Below, one piece after another: positions 60,251 through 64,000 of a stretch of 64,000 bases of DNA. The stretch is from Prevotella sp. (lineage in GTDB: Bacteria; Bacteroidota; Bacteroidia; Bacteroidales; Bacteroidaceae), in contig JAGAYI010000041.1 in NCBI GenBank assembly GCA_017940545.1, positions 1 to 64,000 on the forward strand. The letters run 5' to 3'. The translations under genes were made by a program, and so were the position numbers. How positions within the stretch are numbered: the stretch's first letter is position 1; each line of letters begins with the position of its first letter. The notes under the pieces were generated by a model that saw nothing but the letters and a program-made list of their open reading frames with translations, did not search any database and had not been told where the DNA came from.

Positions 60251-61714
60251 TTACTTGGCAGGCACGTCCTCGAGTGTCTTCTTTAGCAGCTGCCAGAAGG
60301 GGGCTACGGTCTCAATGAGGGCCCGTTCGGTAGTGGTGTGGGGCGACTTCATGGTAGGGCCGAGTGACACGACATCGAGGTGGGGGTACTTGCCCAGAAT
60401 GACGGAGCACTCCAGTCCGGCATGATCAACCTGGATGATGCCGTCTTGGCCGAACAGCTCCTTGTACTCGCGGAGCAGCAGGTGCAGAATCTCGGAGTCG
60501 GGGTTGGGGTCCCAGCCGCCGTAGCTGCCGGTGGTCTCCACGCGCATGCCGGCCATGGCGAAACAGCTCTCTAAGGTATCAACCACATAGTCCTTCATGT
60601 CTTCGCGGCTGGAACGGGCCAGAATCTTGATGGAGGCCTTGCCCCCGGAAATGTCGATGATGGCGAGGTTGCTTGAGGTCTCGACGACGCTGGGGTAGGA
60701 GGGAATCATGCGTACCACACCGTCGTGGCAGGCATGTATGGCGTTGACCACGTTGTCCTGAATCTCCAGAGGCATTTGCTTGACGGGTGTCTCTGTTGCT
60801 TCCATGGTCAGCGTGATGCCTTGTGGCTCAATGAGCTTGAATTCGTCATTGAATATGTTGCGGAATGCCTCTGCAATTTCCTTCAGGGCGGCTACGTTTT
60901 CTTTGGGCAGCGTCAGTACGGCCTCGGCCTTGAAGGGGATGGCGTTGCGCATGTTGCCGCCATGCCAGCTGGCCAGCCGGGCTTCGGTCTCGGCAATGGC
61001 TTGGCGCACTACCTGAACCAGCAGTTTGTTGGCATTGGCACGTCCTTCGTTGATTTCCAGCCCTGAGTGGCCTCCGCGTAGTCCGCTGACGGTTATCTTG
61101 ACGGCTACGTCGTCGGGGTCGGTGTCTGCCTCCTGGTAGTCGAGGGTGGCGGTGATGTCGATGCCGCCGGCAGAGCCGATGACAAACTTGCCCCAGTGCT
61201 CCGAGTCGAGGTTCATGAGGATGTCGCCCTCCAGTACGTCGGACTTGAGGTCGTTGGCACCGTACATGCCTGTTTCCTCGTCGGCGGTGATGAGGGCGTT
61301 GATGGGTCCGTGGCGGAGCGTCTTGTCCTCCATGATGGCCATGATGGCTGCCACGCCCAGTCCGTTGTCGGCGCCGAGGGTGGTGCCACGGGCCTTGACC
61401 CACTCGCCGTCAATCCACGGCTCTATGGGGTCGGTCTCGAAGTTATGGGTCGATTCGGGCGTCTTCTGCGGCACCATGTCCATGTGGGCTTGCAGAATGA
61501 TGCCTTTGCGGTCTTCCATGCCTGCTGTGGCTGGTTTGCGGAAGATGATGTTTCCGGCTTCGTCCTTTAGGGCTTCCACGCCGGCCTGTTTTCCGAAGTT
61601 GAGCAGGAACTGTTGGATTTTCTCCAGGTGTCCGCTGGGGCGGGGCACCTGTGTGAGTGCATAGAAGTTACGCCAGATGCACTGCGGCTGTAGGTTCTGA
61701 ATTTCGTTGTTCAT
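60251..61714 (-). CDS. pepD: Aminoacyl-histidine dipeptidase (PepD-like, M20)
   Basis: 487 residues. IILQAHMDMVPQK (metal His and Asp), GTTLGADNGLGVAAIMAI (bridging Asp), LITADEETGMYGANDL (catalytic and metal Glu), LNLDSEHWGKFVIGSAGG (metal Asp), and a late DHAGLECSVI with the C-terminal LGPTMKSPHTTTERALI His. A cytoplasmic Zn dipeptidase of broad specificity. Start ATG 61714 (MNNEIQNLQPQ) is supported by a 4-bp ATGA overlap with the upstream gene. Confidence 0.93.
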   Translation of the reverse strand: MNNEIQNLQPQCIWRNFYALTQVPRPSGHLEKIQQFLLNFGKQAGVEALKDEAGNIIFRKPATAGMEDRKGIILQAHMDMVPQKTPESTHNFETDPIEPWIDGEWVKARGTTLGADNGLGVAAIMAIMEDKTLRHGPINALITADEETGMYGANDLKSDVLEGDILMNLDSEHWGKFVIGSAGGIDITATLDYQEADTDPDDVAVKITVSGLRGGHSGLEINEGRANANKLLVQVVRQAIAETEARLASWHGGNMRNAIPFKAEAVLTLPKENVAALKEIAEAFRNIFNDEFKLIEPQGITLTMEATETPVKQMPLEIQDNVVNAIHACHDGVVRMIPSYPSVVETSSNLAIIDISGGKASIKILARSSREDMKDYVVDTLESCFAMAGMRVETTGSYGGWDPNPDSEILHLLLREYKELFGQDGIIQVDHAGLECSVILGKYPHLDVVSLGPTMKSPHTTTERALIETVAPFWQLLKKTLEDVPAK

Positions 61715-62760
61715 AGATCGTTTTTTTGTTTTAGGGTTATACGTTTTGTAAAGCTCAGCGATGCCCACGCCCATACTCCCAAGAGTACGACGAGCATGGT
61801 CTGGACGGTGTGGACGATGAGGACGAAATAGAGTGCCTCGGTGTCGGCCACACCATAGAGGATGAGCATGGTCTTGACGGCAAAGTGCCAGGGACCGGCA
61901 CCGTTGGGGGTGGGTACGATGACGGCTATGGAGCCCACGACGAAGGTCACCATGGCGCAGGTGAGGCCAAGGTGGGTGGTGGACTCGAAGCAGAAGAACG
62001 TGAGATAGTAATGCAGGAAATAGCTCAGCCAGATGCCGAGGGTGAAGAATACGAACAGCGGCACGTTGCGCACGTCCTTGAGTGACACGATGCCCTGCCA
62101 GATGCCGCTAAGCGTCGCACGTACCTTATTATATATAGAAAGGTAACGCAGCAGCACGAGGAGCAGCAGGAGGGCTGCAGCGCCGCAAATGACCGTCACG
62201 AGCCAGCCGGTGGGTGTGAAGCGGTTGACGATGCTGTCCAGATTGGTGCCTGTCTCGTTGAAAAAGGTGCGGAACACGGGAATCTGCAGCAGCAGTGTTG
62301 TGCCCGAGAAAAGCAGCACGACGAGCGAATCGACGGCACGCTCGGTAACCACCGTGCCCAGGGCCTTGGAGAAGGATACGCCGTCGTGGCGTTTGAGGAC
62401 GGCACAGCGGGTGAATTCGCCGATACGTGGAATGACGAGCGAGGCGGCGTAACTCAGAAAGACGGCATTGATGAGGACGGAGTTACGGAGCGACCTTGTC
62501 GTCCCTGCTTCGTGCGCAGCCTTTTCTTCCTCGTCCATGATGGGCTCGAGCGTCTGCCGCCAGCGCCAGCCACGAAACATCTGTGCCAGAATACCGAAGG
62601 GGAAACTGAGCAGCATCCACGTCCAGTCCATCTGGTGCCAAAGCACGTGGCTGAGACTCTGGAAGTCGAAGTCGCGATACATCCAGTAGAGGATGGCTCC
62701 GCCCAGCACGAGCGGCAGCAGTACTTTGACGGTATTGTTCAGCAGGTTTTTCTTGTCCAT
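61711..62760 (-). CDS. YbhN/UPF0104-like membrane protein (LPG synthase TM family)
   Basis: 349 residues, about eight membrane helices. VLINAVFLSYAASLVIPRIGEFTRCAVLKRHDGVSFSKALGTVVTERAVDSLVVLLF is the hallmark of the lysylphosphatidylglycerol synthase transmembrane (flippase-like) family; FVVGSIAVIVPTPNGAGPWHFAVKTMLILYGV follows. It lacks the soluble synthase domain, so it is a stand-alone membrane protein, function unproven. Coupled to pepD by the ATGA overlap. Confidence 0.87.
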   Translation of the reverse strand: MDKKNLLNNTVKVLLPLVLGGAILYWMYRDFDFQSLSHVLWHQMDWTWMLLSFPFGILAQMFRGWRWRQTLEPIMDEEEKAAHEAGTTRSLRNSVLINAVFLSYAASLVIPRIGEFTRCAVLKRHDGVSFSKALGTVVTERAVDSLVVLLFSGTTLLLQIPVFRTFFNETGTNLDSIVNRFTPTGWLVTVICGAAALLLLLVLLRYLSIYNKVRATLSGIWQGIVSLKDVRNVPLFVFFTLGIWLSYFLHYYLTFFCFESTTHLGLTCAMVTFVVGSIAVIVPTPNGAGPWHFAVKTMLILYGVADTEALYFVLIVHTVQTMLVVLLGVWAWASLSFTKRITLKQKNDL

Positions 62761-62772
62761 AAGTTTTCATTG

Positions 62773-62804
62773 CAAAAGTACATATAATTATTGAGAACGC
62801 GCAA
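62773..62804 (-). promoter_or_regulatory. Promoter of YbhN-like/pepD operon
   Basis: Minus strand: TTG (62804-62802), 21 bp, TACTTTTG (62780-62773); leader about 8-10 nt. Confidence 0.55.
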
Positions 62805-62824
62805 AACAATGTGCGTAAAAATAG

Positions 62825-62848
62825 TTAATTTGATTCAAGTCAAATTAA
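62825..62848. promoter_or_regulatory. Palindrome between divergent promoters
   Basis: TTAATTTGA (62825-62833), six bases, TCAAATTAA (62840-62848): 9-bp perfect arms, between the YbhN-like promoter and the micro-protein operon promoter; candidate operator. Confidence 0.55.
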
Positions 62849-62881
62849 TGTGACTTTTACACCCAAAAACCGGGGAAAGCT

Positions 62882-62911
62882 TTGCGGGTATTCGGAAAAG
62901 CCGTACCTTTG
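62882..62911 (+). promoter_or_regulatory. Promoter of rightward micro-protein operon
   Basis: TTG (62882-62884), 19 bp, TACCTTTG (62904-62911). The downstream bases CATCG match those after the opposing promoter box at 63876-63869. Confidence 0.75.
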
Positions 62912-62979
62912 CATCGTGATTAAGAGAAATCACAAGGAAAAAAGAAAAGGATAATACTGAAAAAAAAGGAGAAAAAGAA

Positions 62980-63072
62980 ATGATGGTAATAGTATTTTCG
63001 CTGGCCATCGTAGCCGTAACGGTCTTCGAGGCCTTCCGCGTAAACAACCAGTTGAACGCGGAGAACAAGTAA
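62980..63072 (+). CDS. 30-residue membrane micro-protein
   Basis: Starts MMVIVFSLAIVAVTVFEAF, one short membrane helix, then the polar end RVNNQLNAENK. AAAGGAGAAAAAGAA precedes the double ATG. First frame after the promoter. No family recognised; comparable in size to accessory subunits such as CydX or KdpF, but none of their partners is near. Confidence 0.7.
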   Translation: MMVIVFSLAIVAVTVFEAFRVNNQLNAENK

Positions 63073-63128
63073 ACAAAAGAGACAAACAAACACAATTAAC
63101 AATTTAAGGTTTAAGAAAGGATAACAAC

Positions 63129-63233
63129 ATGATGACAACATTTAATTTCGTAGCAGTAGCAGCTGTGTTTGGCGCAGCAATGTTAGCAGCAGGACTGGTA
63201 ATTGACTACAAGACTACTGGAAAGATTGGCTAA
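63129..63233 (+). CDS. 34-residue membrane micro-protein
   Basis: Starts MMTTFNFVAVAAVFGAAM, one membrane helix (to LAAGLVI), then DYKTTGKIG. AAGAAAGGATAACAAC precedes the double ATG. The helix-to-tail junction VIDYK resembles IIDYS in the opposing operon. It follows the first micro-protein by 56 bp. Confidence 0.7.
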   Translation: MMTTFNFVAVAAVFGAAMLAAGLVIDYKTTGKIG

Positions 63234-63300
63234 GAGCCAGTCTTTTATTTCAGAAAAAGAAAGTTTTTTCATAGGCGTAAAATATTTAGTTTAGTGAAAG

Positions 63301-63341
63301 AGGGTCTGCTGACTGATGTTGGCAGACCTTCTACTTTTTCT
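63301..63341 (+). terminator. Terminator of rightward micro-protein operon
   Basis: AGGGTCTGC (63301-63309) pairs with GCAGACCTT (63322-63330), followed by CTACTTTTTC. A small TGGCT-AAG-AGCCA hairpin overlaps the stop at 63228-63240. Confidence 0.7.
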
Positions 63342-63359
63342 CATCCACGTGGGAAACTG

Positions 63360-63396
63360 AAAAAATGCAGTCCTCGGAATCGCTCCGAAGACTGCA
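63360..63396 (-). terminator. Terminator of leftward micro-protein operon
   Basis: TGCAGTCCTCGGA (63366-63378) pairs with TCCGAAGACTGCA (63384-63396), one mismatch; read leftwards it ends in TTTTTT (63365-63360). Confidence 0.8.
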
Positions 63397-63444
63397 CCAA
63401 GTGATATTAATAACTAAAAACCTAAAATCCTATGCTCTCTCTCT

Positions 63445-63522
63445 TTAACGCTTCTCAATGCTGTAGTCGATGATGAATGCCGATACTGCAAAGATAGCGA
63501 ATAATTCAATTAACAGTGTCAT
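63445..63522 (-). CDS. 25-residue membrane micro-protein
   Basis: Starts MTLLIELFAIFAVSAFIID, one membrane helix, then YSIEKR. The leader AAGAAAGGGTAACATT before ATG matches the AAAGGNTAAC motif of the opposing operon. Last frame before the terminator. Confidence 0.65.
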   Translation of the reverse strand: MTLLIELFAIFAVSAFIIDYSIEKR

Positions 63523-63625
63523 AATGTTACCCTTTCTTTACTTTAAATTTAACAATCTTTCTACTATTTTCTGAACCGCTCCTTACTGCGTTCTTTCCTG
63601 ATTAACTACTTACCTTTTCTTTCTC

Positions 63626-63709
63626 TTAAATGCGTGGGGTATTATCCCTCACCCACATTCCTGTTGCAGCCAGGGCTGCACACAGGGTAATCAATGTCAT
63701 CATGTTCAT
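63626..63709 (-). CDS. 27-residue membrane micro-protein
   Basis: Starts MNMMTLITLCAALAATGMW, hydrophobic, then VRDNTPRI. AGAAAGGTAAAAAG precedes the ATG. Lies upstream of the 25-residue frame in the same transcript. Confidence 0.6.
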   Translation of the reverse strand: MNMMTLITLCAALAATGMWVRDNTPRI

Positions 63710-63740
63710 CTTTTTACCTTTCTTTTTAGTGTTACCCTTA

Positions 63741-63796
63741 CTAATCTTTTACCTTTTCTCGTGTCATCAGCAACCAAGGCTGAAGCTAATACCCAT
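63741..63796 (-). other. Two overlapping leader-size ORFs
   Basis: MGISFSLGC (63796-63767) is followed by MTREKVKD (63767-63741) with a TGATG overlap. The first is preceded by AAAAGGATAACAC. They could be a leader peptide pair for the micro-protein operon, or chance. Confidence 0.35.
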
Positions 63797-63868
63797 GTGT
63801 TTGTGTTATCCTTTTTTAATATGGGTTGTTATCCTGTTTCAATCTCCTCTTGTGTTCTGAAGACGATG

Positions 63869-63876
63869 CAAAGGTA
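63869..63876 (-). promoter_or_regulatory. -7 box of leftward micro-protein operon
   Basis: TACCTTTG on the minus strand (63876-63869), followed by CATCG as in the opposing promoter. No TTG at 19-21 bp; the -33 region is taken up by the GC hairpin at 63887-63912. Confidence 0.55.
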
Positions 63877-63886
63877 CAACGAAAAA

Positions 63887-63912
63887 CGGGTCGGAGTATC
63901 ATTTCCGACCCG
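63887..63912 (-). terminator. Terminator entering from the right edge
   Basis: CGGGTCGGA (63887-63895) and TCCGACCCG (63904-63912) form a perfect 9-bp stem; read leftwards TTTTTC follows. It probably ends a gene beyond the window. Bases 63913-64000 show no gene. Confidence 0.7.
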
Positions 63913-64000
63913 CTTTCGCACAAAAACGGCCTTGTTTTTGACCTACATCAAATTATTGTGTTCGTACACAAAATACTGTCAACCATGTTCGTCAGCTCCA

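Overview
This 64 kb window is chromosomal DNA from a Bacteroidales bacterium, most likely a gut or rumen Prevotella or close relative. Many genes sit behind the Bacteroidetes-type promoter TTG-N19-21-TAnnTTTG. Families largely confined to Bacteroidetes are present (DUF3822, DUF4153, DUF5683, DUF6078, DUF4988/FISUMP lipoproteins, TIGR01201-type HU proteins, VirE_N/DUF3987). Several secreted carbohydrate-active enzymes end in the short 'DGR+V..GIYI..GKK' tail common in Prevotella.

Layout. 1-3.4 kb: an IS110-family element, a four-helix-bundle gene with decamer repeats at its 3' end, then about 1 kb without protein genes that holds two ordered 22-bp-period repeat arrays. 3.4-8.1 kb: two tandem paralogous lipoproteins built from about sixteen 21-residue repeats; the first has a nested structured RNA leader and the second ends in a FISUMP domain. 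8.3-19.2 kb: housekeeping genes (a tiny membrane ORF-DUF3822-rsmD; RecD-like helicase-PPTase; cytidylate-kinase-like, Zn-peptidase, thioredoxin-hydrolase fusion; alaS; a lipoprotein; a MerR regulator). 19.3-26.8 kb: leftward parA-parB-DUF5683-lytic transglycosylase-relA/spoT, then a pectinesterase. Three of these exported proteins share a signal-peptide core encoded by an octamer microsatellite. 26.9-33.7 kb: surE-lpxB, a broken lipoprotein, a DUF4160/DUF2442 pair between 44-bp direct repeats, a DUF4153 membrane protein, a phosphoribosyltransferase and DUF6078. 33.7-44.5 kb: a 22-bp palindromic array, a CDF transporter, GH5, cdsA-ftsH-rsfS, tRNA-Gln, a 2-hydroxyacid dehydrogenase-HAD pair, DUF349 and corA.

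45.0-51.1 kb: a 6.1 kb phage-like or plasmid-like cassette bounded by 76-bp inverted repeats. It carries a VirE/DUF3987 helicase-primase-like protein, two HU-like proteins, a P5-like lysis or structural protein, holin-like small proteins and an AT palindrome that could be an origin. It abuts a 5'-truncated carbohydrate-binding gene. 51.5-59.5 kb: a large secreted Big2/FIVAR protein and a 1653-residue GH81 beta-1,3-glucanase with an F5/8-type domain. The GH81 start codon lies directly behind a strong terminator. 59.5-64 kb: a second copy of the GC-rich array, a candidate small RNA, pepD with a flippase-like membrane protein, and two convergent operons of 25-34-residue membrane proteins.

The candidates for undescribed biology are (1) the family of unrelated-sequence arrays sharing a 22-bp period and direct-then-inverted layout, (2) the convergent micro-protein operons at the right edge, (3) the octamer-encoded signal peptides, which could switch by slippage, and (4) the inverted-repeat cassette with four copies of an 'MNL[NI]VETEK' start module. 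All calls come from reading the sequence and recalled family knowledge; no database search was run.
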